From the NCBI GenBank assembly GCA_017473435.1, contig JAFULG010000001.1, positions 1 through 59,163 on the forward strand: a stretch of DNA of 59,163 bases, written 5' to 3'. A model generated the notes under the pieces. It searched no databases and was not told where the DNA came from. It worked only from the letters and a program-made list of their open reading frames with translations. The position numbers and the translations under genes are program-made. The stretch comes from Clostridia bacterium. Its GTDB lineage: Bacteria > Bacillota > Clostridia > Oscillospirales > Acutalibacteraceae. Positions 44,412-53,603 of the stretch are shown piece by piece (position 1 is the stretch's first letter; each line of letters begins with the position of its first letter).

Positions 44412-46178
44412 TTAATAGCCGTAGGAGCTCATATAGCTCTGATACTGAGTGTAAAGATTCTTTGCAGTCTCTTCCATCTTAGCATCAATATCAGCGCTCA
44501 TAGCCTCGTCAAGCTCACTTGCCTTAACGTTTTCGCCTGAAACAAGCTCTTCTGTGAACTCATTGTACTTCTCAGCAGCAAGGTCATTTCTGATTGTGTC
44601 TGACCAGGTTGTTGTTTCGGTCTGAATGAAGTACATAATGTGATAACCGTAGGTTGTTTCAACGATACCTACATCGCCTGCTTTTCTTGTTTCGTCAAGG
44701 GCCCAACCTTCAAACTCAGGAACCATCTTACCAATAGTTACGCCCTCATAGATACCGCCGTCTGCAGCGTTACCGTCTGCTGAGTGGAGCATTGCAAGCT
44801 TTGCAAAAGCGTCCTCTGTCTTGTCACCTTCAAGGTAGCTTGTAAGAACTTCAATAGCCTTATTGTAGCTTTCTGCATCTGTGATGGGATCCTTAACTGC
44901 GTTTACAACAGTTGCCTCGTACTTGCTTGCATCAAATTCCTTAACTTCAACTTCCTTCTTTGCGTCGCCGTCAGTTACAGTTTCATCAGCCTCAGGGAAC
45001 TTAATAAGAATATGTCTTACATCATAGGTCTTTTCGTCTGCAGCCTTATGAAGAGGAGCAACCATATAGTAAACAGTGCTTGTGCTGTCACCAGCTGCAA
45101 CATAGGTTTCGCCTGCCTTTGCAGTCTTCACCCATGAAAGAAGGTCATCGTCCATTGAATAGGTTGAAAGAGCTGCGTCTGCTGAAAGGGTAAGGCTGTC
45201 ATCTGTAAGGAAGTTTGCTGCATTCTCTTCACCTGCAAGCTCTGCATATTCCTTAGCAAGAGTCTTGAAGGATTCTTCATCTGTAATCTTTGAAGCAAAG
45301 GTTTCAGCCTTTGACTTTGCTGCTGCAATTTCTGCATCTGTGGGTGTTGCTCCCTCTTCTGCTGTTTCAACTGAGAAGGTGTAGCTTCTTACTGATACCT
45401 GGCCGTAGGTTTCGATACCCTTGTTAAATGCATCGTCAACTTCCTTTTCGGTGTAAGCGGCTGCAAATTCATCCTGCTTAACCTCCATAACCTTCTGAGC
45501 AAGAGTCTGCTCCTCCATAATCTTACGGAAAAGCTTCTCTGTCATACCCTTACCGTAGGAAAGTCGGAGATATGCGCCTACGGAATACTTTGAACCGTCC
45601 TGATTTACGCAGTTCTCTTCGATTGTTGCGTAAGTTTCGTCAATCTTTGCATAGTCAGCGTCATCAAGCTCAATGCCGTTTTCCTTTGCAAAAGCAACAC
45701 AAGCCTTGACGTACTTCATTGACTCGATAGCCTGATGGCTGAAGTAATCTGCAAAAGTGGGTTCTTCAATGCCTTCAATTTCACCGCTGAACTTCTGCTC
45801 TGCAGGCATCTTAGTATAATCATAGCCTGTATACATTGCGCCCATACCTGAGCCGTAATACATATCATACTGAGCAGAGGTTGAAGCGAACTGCTGAAGG
45901 TTTGAGCTGTAATAATAAGCATATTCATACTTATCAATTTCAGTATCGCCGATAGTCATAATAACCTTGTTTCTTTCGAATACGCCCTTGTTGTTAACAA
46001 TACCGCCTGCGATTGCACCTACGATTGCAACGACAAGAAGAATTGCGATTGTTGAAACAATAGTCTTCTGTGTCTTGTCAGACATATGCTTTTTAGAGTT
46101 TCTCTTTGCTGCCTTTGCGATACGCTGTTTTCTCTCCTCGCGATAAAGCTCTGCAGCGGTTTTTTCCTGTTTTGCCAT
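44412..46178 (-). CDS. Membrane-anchored parvulin-type foldase
   Basis: A 588-residue protein: basic cytoplasmic start, one membrane helix (IVSTIAILLVVAIVGAIAGGI, ~residues 40-60), a long helical SurA/PrsA-like chaperone part and a parvulin (PpiC) domain split by an acidic insertion: DVRHILIKFP, later ADGGIYEGVTIGKMVPEF and VGIVETTYGYHIMYF. It would catalyse peptidyl-prolyl isomerisation of secreted proteins outside the membrane. Larger than PrsA (~290) and non-lipidated. The C-terminal tail is Tyr/Ser-rich. Confidence 0.88.
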   Translation of the reverse strand: MAKQEKTAAELYREERKQRIAKAAKRNSKKHMSDKTQKTIVSTIAILLVVAIVGAIAGGIVNNKGVFERNKVIMTIGDTEIDKYEYAYYYSSNLQQFASTSAQYDMYYGSGMGAMYTGYDYTKMPAEQKFSGEIEGIEEPTFADYFSHQAIESMKYVKACVAFAKENGIELDDADYAKIDETYATIEENCVNQDGSKYSVGAYLRLSYGKGMTEKLFRKIMEEQTLAQKVMEVKQDEFAAAYTEKEVDDAFNKGIETYGQVSVRSYTFSVETAEEGATPTDAEIAAAKSKAETFASKITDEESFKTLAKEYAELAGEENAANFLTDDSLTLSADAALSTYSMDDDLLSWVKTAKAGETYVAAGDSTSTVYYMVAPLHKAADEKTYDVRHILIKFPEADETVTDGDAKKEVEVKEFDASKYEATVVNAVKDPITDAESYNKAIEVLTSYLEGDKTEDAFAKLAMLHSADGNAADGGIYEGVTIGKMVPEFEGWALDETRKAGDVGIVETTYGYHIMYFIQTETTTWSDTIRNDLAAEKYNEFTEELVSGENVKASELDEAMSADIDAKMEETAKNLYTQYQSYMSSYGY

Positions 46179-46256
46179 TTGGAATTCATCCTTTACTTAT
46201 TTTTTTGAAAGATCAAGACAGCTGATTGTCCGCCATCTTAATCTGCGTACCCGAAC

Positions 46257-46285
46257 ATTTTACACTATAATAACAAAAAAAGCAA
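46257..46285 (-). promoter_or_regulatory. Promoter of the foldase gene
   Basis: Minus strand TTGCTT, 17 bases, TAAAAT. The remaining gap 46286-46562 shows two TATAATCCGA copies (46333, 46381) and AT-rich sequence but no gene. Confidence 0.5.
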
Positions 46286-46562
46286 GGGATTTTAACCCAA
46301 AAGAAAATATAAATCATTTTATAGTGATAGGTATAATCCGATAATGTTCAAGGGGTTCATGACCGTAGGGTGACGAGTATAATCCGAACACGCCTTAAAG
46401 CGTGAATTTTCACCAACTCTTCGTTTAAATAGTCGCAGCCCTAAGTTTAAAAATGTTTATCTAAATATAGTTTAACTTTTTTCAAAAAGTAACAAAAAAT
46501 TTTTCCGTTTTCCTCTGTTGTCCTTTTTTCTGTACATTAATACAAGCCCACGCTCCGAAATA

Positions 46563-46591
46563 TTGACAAGCTTAAAAATAGCTCCTAAAAT
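46563..46591 (+). promoter_or_regulatory. Promoter of the SOS-type unit
   Basis: TTGACA, 17 bases, TAAAAT, with the start expected near 46598, inside the LexA-type palindrome. Confidence 0.75.
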
Positions 46592-46598
46592 ATTCATA

Positions 46599-46610
46599 GA
46601 ACAAATGTTC
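46599..46610 (+). promoter_or_regulatory. Candidate LexA (SOS) box
   Basis: GAACAAATGTTC. With flanks (A before, G after) it fits 13 of 14 positions of the Bacillus LexA box CGAACRNRYGTTYG. It overlaps the predicted transcription start of the gene at 46672. Confidence 0.7.
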
Positions 46611-46671
46611 GCCTCGTTAAATCAAAAGTCCACATTCACGTAACATTCAACAAACCCAAGGAGGATAATAA

Positions 46672-47301
46672 ATGAATTCAGATAACAGCTTTACCCTTCA
46701 GGAAAAGAACGATGCGAAAGAATCCTTCGCTCTCTGGCAAACCAAAACAAACGAATCTATCGACCAATACACCTTACGCAAACGCAAAAACGAGCTGTAT
46801 GCCCTTGTAAGAAAAGTAATCAAAAATGAACTTGATCCCCGTCAACAGGAAATCATCAGGCTCCGCTGGTACGAGAACAAAAGCCTTTCCGAGGTTGCCG
46901 GTATTCTGGGCATTGATAAATCCGCTGTTTACCGTGCCGATAAAAAAATCAACGATATTATTTACGATAAGCTGAAATACGCTCTTGAATACCGCTTCGG
47001 CAAGGAATTTTCCGAAACCGCTCCCCTTGTTATAAAGGACAACCTAACTGCCTGCTGTCCTGTAGACGGAAAAAGCATTTCCGAACGTTTACGCTCTCTG
47101 CGTTTAAGGCAGAGCCTGGAAATTGAAGATATTTTTGAAGCAACGGGCATACCTAAAAGCCGGATTAAGCTTATTGAGGTAAGAGGTGAACAAGTTACCG
47201 CCGACGAACTTTCTCGACTTACTAAGCTTCTGTGTACAACAAGTGACTACATCATTTTTGGCACAAGGGATTACGCAAAGGGAAGGAGTGATACCGTATG
47301 A
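46672..47301 (+). CDS. Two-domain DNA-binding regulator (sigma-region-4-like plus XRE-like)
   Basis: A 209-residue protein. Residues ~55-100 resemble sigma factor region 4 (LDPRQQEIIRLRWYENKSLS, then VAGILGIDKSAVYRADKKI). Residues ~135-205 resemble a Cro/C1-type helix-turn-helix (ISERLRSLRLRQSLEIEDIF, then PKSRIKLIE). No catalytic or sigma region 2 is present. AAGGAGG precedes the ATG. A consensus promoter with a LexA-type box drives it, and it is coupled to a small coiled-coil gene. Such proteins often occur in prophage or integrative-element remnants. Confidence 0.72.
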   Translation: MNSDNSFTLQEKNDAKESFALWQTKTNESIDQYTLRKRKNELYALVRKVIKNELDPRQQEIIRLRWYENKSLSEVAGILGIDKSAVYRADKKINDIIYDKLKYALEYRFGKEFSETAPLVIKDNLTACCPVDGKSISERLRSLRLRQSLEIEDIFEATGIPKSRIKLIEVRGEQVTADELSRLTKLLCTTSDYIIFGTRDYAKGRSDTV

Positions 47302-47510
47302 TGAGCATTGAAGAGCTTTACACACAATACGAGCATTCCATTACAAAGCAGAAAAAAGCCATAGAAGAAAACCGCCTTAAGCTTCACGAGGCACACCGCA
47401 AGCACAACCTCGGCGAGGTTGCAAGACTCAATAGACTTTTACATGTGCTTTATGAAGAAAAGCTTGAAATGGAGGGTGCCGCAGTAAGCTTAAGGGAGTA
47501 TATTGCGTGA
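47298..47510 (+). CDS. Small coiled-coil protein
   Basis: A 70-residue, almost entirely helical, charged protein (QKKAIEENRLKLHEAHRKHN) with heptad-like spacing. Its ATG overlaps the stop of the upstream regulator by 4 bases (ATGA). I do not recognise the family. It would be co-expressed with the regulator under the SOS-type promoter. Confidence 0.65.
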   Translation: MMSIEELYTQYEHSITKQKKAIEENRLKLHEAHRKHNLGEVARLNRLLHVLYEEKLEMEGAAVSLREYIA

Positions 47511-47570
47511 GGGATAAATAAACAGTAGTCAGCAGTCAGAAAACGCCTTGCGGCGTTAAAATTAATAACA

Positions 47571-49405
47571 ATCGAGTAGGCGAAATATTAATCGCCCTCT
47601 CACACCACCCTGCGTGCCGTTCGGCACAGGGCGGTTCAACTCAAAATTAAATATGTGCTACCTTTAGGTAATAATCGTAAATACTGACTAAGCCTCGCTT
47701 GGTCAGTATTTCTTTTGAAACTGCTCTTTTAATAACAGACTTTTGTGCTACAAATTGATAGTGGTTTCCCCAATTTGCAACCTTGTGTGCTATCCATTCA
47801 GGTACTCCGAGTTTCAGTAATCCCCATAGTCTTTTCTTAGGCACCTTCCACTGTTTCCAAATTATCACCCTTATCATTGTTCTCAAATGTTCGTCTATGC
47901 TTTTAAGTCTCTGCTTCATTGAGCCTATTTTGAAATAGTTTATCCAACCTCTCGTTACCTCATTTATCTTCTTAATACGATATGTGAGGTCTATACTCCA
48001 ACTTCTTTTGCACAGTTGTTTGAGTTTCCTTTTAAATTTCTCAACAGAGCTTTCGTGCGGTCTTGCTTTCCATTCGGTTTTGTCTTTCCAAAAACCAAAT
48101 CCAAGATATTTGAGCTTGCTCGGTGGGGTTATCTTTGTTTTTGTTGCATTCACCTTTAATCCGAGTTTTCTTTCTATCCATCTTGTTATGGAATACATTA
48201 CCCTTGTTGCCGCTGCTTTGCTTTTCAACACGATTACTACATCATCTGCATATCGTGTAAATCGCTGACCTCGGCTTTCAAGCTCTTTGTCAAGTTCATT
48301 CAGCATTATGTTGCTGAGTAAGGGTGACAAGTTTCCACCTTGGGGTGTGCCTATATCTGTTGCTTCGTATATGCCTTTGTTCATAACTCCCGCTTTAAGA
48401 TACTTTCTGATTAAACTTTCCGTATCTCCGTCGTGTATTACTCTTCCGACATAACTCATCAACTTATCTTGCGGTACATTGTCAAAGAATTTCTCAAGGT
48501 CAATATCAACTATCCACACATATCCGTCATTGAAATATTCAAGCAGTTTTACTATCGCCTGCTCACATCTTCTGTTCGGTCGAAAACCATAGCTGTTTTC
48601 GCTGAACATCGGGTCAAATATAGGTGTTAATACTTGTACTATTGCTTGTTCGATTACTCTGTCTATTACCGTGGGGATACCGAGTTTTCTTACTCCACCG
48701 TTCGGTTTGGGTATTTCTACTCTCAATACGGGTTGCGGTTTGTACTTCCTTTCTCGGATTTGTTCCTTGATACTGTTCCAATTTTCTTTCATATATTCTT
48801 CGAGTTCTTGGGTTGTGACTCCGTCTATCCCACTTGCCCCTTTATTTGAATATACTTTCTTTTGGGCAAGTCTGATATTTTCCTCACTCAGTATCTTTTC
48901 AAGCATTTCTGACATATTCCGTCTCTTCTCCTTTCCGCTTTCAAACAGATTTTTCCTATGTGTTGATGTTTCCTCTCAAATACGCTTCGATTTCACATCT
49001 TGTCAGAATTATTGTTTGAAACATACATTTCAATTTGACGCTTTGAATTGTTCGGTCCTTCCCGATTTCTCGGTACTATGACCTCTGCTGACTTCTCATA
49101 GTTCGTTGTTACTACAGATTTCTCTGTCTATGAGACCTCACGGGATAAACCTGTGCTCTTTCCTCGTCTACCTGCCTGATTTACATATTAAGGTTACGGT
49201 TACCTTTTGGACTTCGTTGCTTGTGGCCAACTTATCCGCTCAATATGCCTTAGTATCAGGTTTCTGTCCGTCAGGCTACGATTTTGCTATTGCTTCTTCT
49301 CTCCCACACCTCACGATGTGAAACTTGCAAGTCGCTTTTGAGTTCGTCGGTAACTACGCCTCGGTGGACTTTCACCACAGAGCATTGATATGCCCGTCAT
49401 ACCAC
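47571..49405 (-). mobile_element. Group IIC intron
   Basis: About 1.83 kb in the minus direction. The proposed 5' end is GTGGTATGACGGGC directly after a terminator hairpin and its T-tract; domain I includes GGTGAAAGTCCACCGAGG. The reverse transcriptase is in domain IV. Domain V lies at about 47603-47637 (GAACCGCCCTGTGCC..GGCACGCAGGGTGG) and domain VI ends CCTACTCGAT, a usual 3' end. The match of domain V to the Oceanobacillus-type IIC sequence and the location behind a terminator fit class IIC. The 5' end is less certain than the 3' end. The long gap 48916-49506 is explained by the intron 5' half, terminator and repeat copy C. Confidence 0.82.
47647..48915 (-). CDS. ltrA: Group II intron reverse transcriptase/maturase
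   Basis: A 422-residue reverse transcriptase. RT motifs: GASGIDGVT, RKLGIPTVIDRVIEQAI, SYGFRPNRRCEQAI, IVDIDLEKFFDNVPQ, GTPQGGNLSPLLSNIML, RYADDVVIV (YADD catalytic Asp pair intact) and LKYLGFGF. A maturase (X) domain follows (RGWINYFKIG). There is no HNH endonuclease domain, as is normal for class C. AAGGAG precedes the ATG. It appears intact and potentially active. Confidence 0.95.
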   Translation of the reverse strand: MSEMLEKILSEENIRLAQKKVYSNKGASGIDGVTTQELEEYMKENWNSIKEQIRERKYKPQPVLRVEIPKPNGGVRKLGIPTVIDRVIEQAIVQVLTPIFDPMFSENSYGFRPNRRCEQAIVKLLEYFNDGYVWIVDIDLEKFFDNVPQDKLMSYVGRVIHDGDTESLIRKYLKAGVMNKGIYEATDIGTPQGGNLSPLLSNIMLNELDKELESRGQRFTRYADDVVIVLKSKAAATRVMYSITRWIERKLGLKVNATKTKITPPSKLKYLGFGFWKDKTEWKARPHESSVEKFKRKLKQLCKRSWSIDLTYRIKKINEVTRGWINYFKIGSMKQRLKSIDEHLRTMIRVIIWKQWKVPKKRLWGLLKLGVPEWIAHKVANWGNHYQFVAQKSVIKRAVSKEILTKRGLVSIYDYYLKVAHI

Positions 49406-49438
49406 AAAAATACCGCCTTGGATTTACCAAAGCGGTAT
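49406..49438 (-). terminator. Terminator of the pot operon, host site of the intron
   Basis: 12-bp stem ATACCGCTTTGG/CCAAGGCGGTAT (minus strand, one G-T type pair), then TTTTT and the intron 5' end. Confidence 0.8.
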
Positions 49439-49449
49439 TTGTTGTTTTT

Positions 49450-49509
49450 CATCACTCGTCGCGGAGTGTTCTTTCTTATAAAAAAGAACCAAAGAGCTTT
49501 TCGTTTTTA
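49450..49509 (-). repeat. Stop-codon-abutting structured repeat, copy C
   Basis: Minus direction: begins with the potD stop (TAAAAACGAAAAGCTCTTTG), hairpin GTTCTTT../AAGAAAGAAC, hairpin CACTC-CGCGAC-GAGTG. Stem bases differ from copies A and B but stay paired. Confidence 0.82.
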
Positions 49510-50721
49510 TGATTCAGGAAATTCGTACCAATACTCCCTGCGCTTTTTTGTTACCGCCTTTTTTACACCAAAGCCTATTGCAATTGCAGCAACAACACCG
49601 AAGCCTACATAAATATGGGTATTATCGGTGCCGTATATTCTGATTTCATTCCATAAATCAGAAAACATCAGCAACGTTTCCTGGGGAAGGTTGTGGAAAT
49701 ATTCCACGTCGGGCATTTCATCCTCTGCAGGATAAAGATACTTATTCTCCTTCATTTCGGCATAATCGGGATGCTCAAGTACACCCGTATTGGGTGTCGC
49801 ATATCCGATGTAAAAGGCGTTACTCATTGCAATTTCCGGATCAAGCAGAAAGTTAATGTACTTAAGTGCAGCATCGTAATTCTGAGCGCACTTCGGAATG
49901 CAGATAGAGTCAACAAAAATATTTACGCCTTCCTTCGGATAAACGAAGTCAAGGTCGGGATTAACCTGCTGCATAAGCACAAAGTCACCGACATAATAAG
50001 GCACCATTGCAGCCTCGCCGCTTTCCATTTTGTTGAAAATCTCATCCATTACATAGCCCTGCAACAGTGGCTTCTGCTCAACAAGGAGCTGTGCAACATC
50101 AGAAAGTTCTTTTTCATCGGTAGAGTTAAGAGAATAACCGAGAATCTTCTGTGCCACAGCAAAGGCATCACGGGGATTATCAATCATAAGGATTTTGCCC
50201 GCATAACGCTCATCCCACAGAGCATTCCAGCTTGTCGGTCTTTCCTCAACCATTTTCGTATTATATATAAGTCCAACCATGCCTACATTGTAGGGCACGG
50301 AGTACTCATTATTGGGATCAAAGTACATATTCTTATATTCTTCGGCAATGTACCTGTAGTTTGGCAGAGCATTCACATCAATCTTTTTAAGCATATTCTC
50401 TGCTATCATCCTTTCAATCATATAATCAGAAGGAATGATAATGTCATAGCTTGCACCGCCGTTTTTGATTTTCGGATACATATCCTCATTGCTTTCGTAG
50501 GTAACGTAATTAACCTTGATACCCGTAACCTTTTCAAACTCACTGTTTACATCAAGCATTCCGTCCTCGTAGGTATCGGATATATATTCACCCCAGTTGA
50601 AAACATTGATAGTAGTACCCTCACTGCCCTTATAAAACTCCTCATTTTCATAAGCAGAGGCACCGAAAGCCGTAAGCATAAGCAAAACAGTCATAACCAT
50701 AAGAAAAAAGAGTTTTTTCAT
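49507..50721 (-). CDS. potD: Polyamine ABC transporter substrate-binding protein, C-terminally anchored
   Basis: A 404-residue PotD-type binding protein for spermidine/putrescine: NVFNWGEYIS near the N-terminus, YDIIIPSDYMIERM, YNVGMVGLIYN and PYYVGDFVLM are typical. The signal peptide (FFLMVMTVLLMLTAFGASA) lacks a lipobox Cys; instead there is a C-terminal membrane helix (HIYVGFGVVAAIAIGFGV) and a basic end KKAVTKKRREYW. That is an unusual anchoring for a Gram-positive PotD. It is last of potABCD, overlapping potC by 4 bases. Confidence 0.92.
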   Translation of the reverse strand: MKKLFFLMVMTVLLMLTAFGASAYENEEFYKGSEGTTINVFNWGEYISDTYEDGMLDVNSEFEKVTGIKVNYVTYESNEDMYPKIKNGGASYDIIIPSDYMIERMIAENMLKKIDVNALPNYRYIAEEYKNMYFDPNNEYSVPYNVGMVGLIYNTKMVEERPTSWNALWDERYAGKILMIDNPRDAFAVAQKILGYSLNSTDEKELSDVAQLLVEQKPLLQGYVMDEIFNKMESGEAAMVPYYVGDFVLMQQVNPDLDFVYPKEGVNIFVDSICIPKCAQNYDAALKYINFLLDPEIAMSNAFYIGYATPNTGVLEHPDYAEMKENKYLYPAEDEMPDVEYFHNLPQETLLMFSDLWNEIRIYGTDNTHIYVGFGVVAAIAIGFGVKKAVTKKRREYWYEFPES

Positions 50722-51560
50722 CCTTGTGCCCCCTTTCCCTTGTTAAGCTTGTTACTCATTTTCTTTTCACCGTAAATCTGTGACACATTAAGAAGCACAA
50801 GCAGAAGAAGGATTGCAACAAAGATTATTGTTGAAAGAGCATACATATCCGGAGTAACTCTTTTCTTTGTCATTGAGAAAATTCTGATAGGCAGAGTTTC
50901 AAAGGAGGGACCCTGTGTGAAATAGCTGATAACAAAGTCATCGAGCGACAGAGTAAAGCTCATCATAAGTCCTGAAAAAATACCCGTTGAAATTGAAGGT
51001 AATACAACCTTGAAAAAGCTCTGCACGGGAGTGCACCCAAGATCCATCGCTGCCTCAGGAAGAAATTTATCAAGCTGACGGAGCTTCGGAAGCACCGAAA
51101 GAATTACATAAGGCAGGTTAAAAGTGATATGGGCAATAAGCATCGTACCAAAGCCCAAGGCATCGTTTTTTCCGATGAGCTTTGAACAGAAAATAAACAG
51201 AAGCATCATTGAGATACCTGTTACAATTTCAGGATTCATCATGGGAATATTTGTAACTCCCATAGTAAGCTTTTTTATATGCTTGTTTTTAAATATGTTT
51301 ATACCTACAGCAGCCGCTGTACCCATAACCGTTGCAACAAAAGAGGATGAAACGGCAAGAATAAGCGTATTACGGAAAGCCTTCATTGTTGCTTCATCGT
51401 TTAAAAGAGCCTCATACCAGCGAAGAGAAAAGCCGGTAAAAACACCTGTACTTGCACTTGAGTTGAAGGAGAAGAAAATCATTACAACAATAGGTGCATA
51501 CAGGAACAGCATCATAAGGGCAACATAGAGCTTTGATGAAAGAGGCATTTTTCTTTTCAT
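50718..51560 (-). CDS. potC: Polyamine ABC transporter permease
   Basis: A 280-residue, six-helix permease with the EAA loop EAAMDLGCTPVQSFFKVVLP and the start YVALMMLFLYAPIVVMIFFS. It forms the channel with PotB and overlaps potB and potD by 4 bases at each end. Confidence 0.93.
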   Translation of the reverse strand: MKRKMPLSSKLYVALMMLFLYAPIVVMIFFSFNSSASTGVFTGFSLRWYEALLNDEATMKAFRNTLILAVSSSFVATVMGTAAAVGINIFKNKHIKKLTMGVTNIPMMNPEIVTGISMMLLFIFCSKLIGKNDALGFGTMLIAHITFNLPYVILSVLPKLRQLDKFLPEAAMDLGCTPVQSFFKVVLPSISTGIFSGLMMSFTLSLDDFVISYFTQGPSFETLPIRIFSMTKKRVTPDMYALSTIIFVAILLLLVLLNVSQIYGEKKMSNKLNKGKGAQG

Positions 51561-52384
51561 ATCAGTACACCTCCGTCATCATCGTCACCGGTGAAGCGGT
51601 TCATAACCATCATACAGATAATGATAAGCACCATCAGTACAAGAGAAAGCGCCGCCCCGAGGTTATAGTTGTTGGCAGACTTGAACTGCATTTCAATGAC
51701 GTCACCGATAAGTGAGAAGGTATTTCCACCGAGCTTCTTTGAAATATAGAATGTAGAAACTGAGGGTACAAAAACCATTGTAAAGCCCGAAGCTATACCG
51801 GGAAGAGTAAGGGGAAGGATAATATCCTTAAAGGTGACAATCTTATTTGCACCAAGATCCCCTGCCGCCTCAATCAGGTTCATATCCATCTTTGACATTA
51901 TTGAATAAAGGGGCAGAATCATATAGGGTATGTAGTTGTAAACCATACCCAGAACAACGGCCCCCTGCGTATTTATCATATGAAGATTAGGCAGATTAAA
52001 ATAAGTAAGAACAGAATTGATAATACCTGTATCCTGCATAAGAATCATCATTGAGTAGGTTCTTATAAGAAGGTTCATCCACATAGGAAGCATTACAAGA
52101 ATCATCATCGTACGCTGAACGTTTGCCGTTGTCCTTGCCATTATATAAGCAAGAGGATAAGCAATAACAAGGCTTATAACCGTTGCGATAAAGCCGAGCC
52201 ATATTGAGTTAAGCATAACGTCCTTATACTTACCGATATCCGAAATGTACTGAAGGGTAAAACTACCGTCAGCGTCGGTTACCGAATAAATGAGCACGAA
52301 TATAAGGGGAACTATAATGAAAATTGCCGCCCACACAAGATAAGGCGCCGCTGTGAGCTTTTTCATAAGGGAGCTTTTCTTCAT
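51557..52384 (-). CDS. potB: Polyamine ABC transporter permease
   Basis: A 275-residue permease with the EAA loop EAAGDLGANKIVTFKDIILP and typical membrane segments (YLVWAAIFIIVPLIFVLIYS). Three bases separate it from potA; it overlaps potC by 4 bases (ATGA). Confidence 0.93.
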   Translation of the reverse strand: MKKSSLMKKLTAAPYLVWAAIFIIVPLIFVLIYSVTDADGSFTLQYISDIGKYKDVMLNSIWLGFIATVISLVIAYPLAYIMARTTANVQRTMMILVMLPMWMNLLIRTYSMMILMQDTGIINSVLTYFNLPNLHMINTQGAVVLGMVYNYIPYMILPLYSIMSKMDMNLIEAAGDLGANKIVTFKDIILPLTLPGIASGFTMVFVPSVSTFYISKKLGGNTFSLIGDVIEMQFKSANNYNLGAALSLVLMVLIIICMMVMNRFTGDDDDGGVLI

Positions 52385-52387
52385 TTA

Positions 52388-53509
52388 TCACTCCTCCTCT
52401 TCGGTAACGTCGGAAAGATGCTCAATTTCATCACTGAAGGAGCTGTAGTCGCCGAACATACCGGAATACTCACTCTTTTTCATAACGTGGATTGCATCAG
52501 GCTCGATTACAATACCGATTTTGGTTCCTACGGGATAGTAATCCGTAGTCTGAATCATCCACTTGAAATTATCAATATCAACAATCATTTCAAAGTGCAC
52601 GCCCTTGAAGGTGTTTGAGGTTATCACACCGCTGATTGTACCTTCGCCGTAAGGTACAACATCAACATCCTCCGGACGGACAACTATATCTACGCTTTCG
52701 TTAACAGCAAAGCCCTTATCAAGGCACTGGAAAACAGCACCGGAAAACTTAGCTTTAAAGTCATCAAGCATAACACCGTCAAGAATGTTACTTTCACCGA
52801 TGAAATCAGCAACGAAAGCATTCTTAGGCTCGTTATAAATATCAATGGGAGAGCCGATCTGCTGAATTTTGCCGTCATTCATAACTACAACGGTGTCGCT
52901 CATGGAAAGAGCCTCCTGCTGATCGTGGGTAACGTAAATAAAAGTAATTCCCATTCTCTTCTGAATGCTTTTAAGCTCAACCTGCATATCCTTACGAAGC
53001 TTAAGGTCCAGAGCACCCAAAGGCTCATCAAGAAGAAGAACTCTGGGCTCAACTGCAAGAGCTCTTGCAATGGCAACACGCTGCTGCTGACCACCTGAAA
53101 GGGAAGCAATATTTCGCTTCTGGAAGCCTCTTAAGTTAACAAGCTCAAGCATTTCCTTTACTTTTTTACTTATATCCTTTTCCTTCATCTTTTTTACACG
53201 AAGGCCGAAGGCAATATTGTCATATACATTAAGGTGAGGAAAAAGAGCGTACCTCTGGAAAATGGTATTGACCTGCCTTTTATGAGGAGGAAGATTATTT
53301 ATATCCTTACCCTCAAAAATAACCTGACCGTTGTCAGCTTCAAGAAAGCCTGCAATAATGCGCAATGTTGTTGTTTTACCGCAGCCTGACGGACCGAGGA
53401 AGGTCATAAACTCCTTATCCTTGATACTCAGGTTGATATTATCGAGAATTACTTCATCATCGTACCTTTTTGAAATGTTCTGCAGCTCAATGATTACACC
53501 GTTTCCCAT
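52388..53509 (-). CDS. potA: Polyamine ABC transporter ATP-binding protein
   Basis: A 373-residue ATPase: Walker [11 protein letters not shown]-loop FQRYALFPH, signature [15 protein letters not shown], Walker [12 protein letters not shown], His-switch VTHDQ, then a TOBE-type regulatory domain. Q-loop Gln is followed by Arg-Tyr instead of the frequent Ser/Asn-Tyr. AAGGGG precedes the ATG; a leader hairpin GCATGAT/ATCATGC (53539-53561 region, just before the ribosome site) may modulate initiation. Confidence 0.95.
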   Translation of the reverse strand: MGNGVIIELQNISKRYDDEVILDNINLSIKDKEFMTFLGPSGCGKTTTLRIIAGFLEADNGQVIFEGKDINNLPPHKRQVNTIFQRYALFPHLNVYDNIAFGLRVKKMKEKDISKKVKEMLELVNLRGFQKRNIASLSGGQQQRVAIARALAVEPRVLLLDEPLGALDLKLRKDMQVELKSIQKRMGITFIYVTHDQQEALSMSDTVVVMNDGKIQQIGSPIDIYNEPKNAFVADFIGESNILDGVMLDDFKAKFSGAVFQCLDKGFAVNESVDIVVRPEDVDVVPYGEGTISGVITSNTFKGVHFEMIVDIDNFKWMIQTTDYYPVGTKIGIVIEPDAIHVMKKSEYSGMFGDYSSFSDEIEHLSDVTEEEE

Positions 53510-53603
53510 ATATAAACCCCTTTCCCTGCATGATTTTTAACCGATCATGCTCGCTCGAATATAGAATCAAAGGAAAACCCGGCCCTTGAAAGCCTTCGTC
53601 CCC

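Noticed and set aside
48671-49081. Plus-strand frames across the intron 5' half
   Set aside because: They are antisense to the reverse transcriptase and to the structured intron RNA; no independent support.
49693-50775. Plus-strand open frame of 360 codons opposite potD
   Set aside because: Antisense to a well-conserved PotD; composition (His/Ile/Asn-rich) and lack of known motifs mark it as a shadow.
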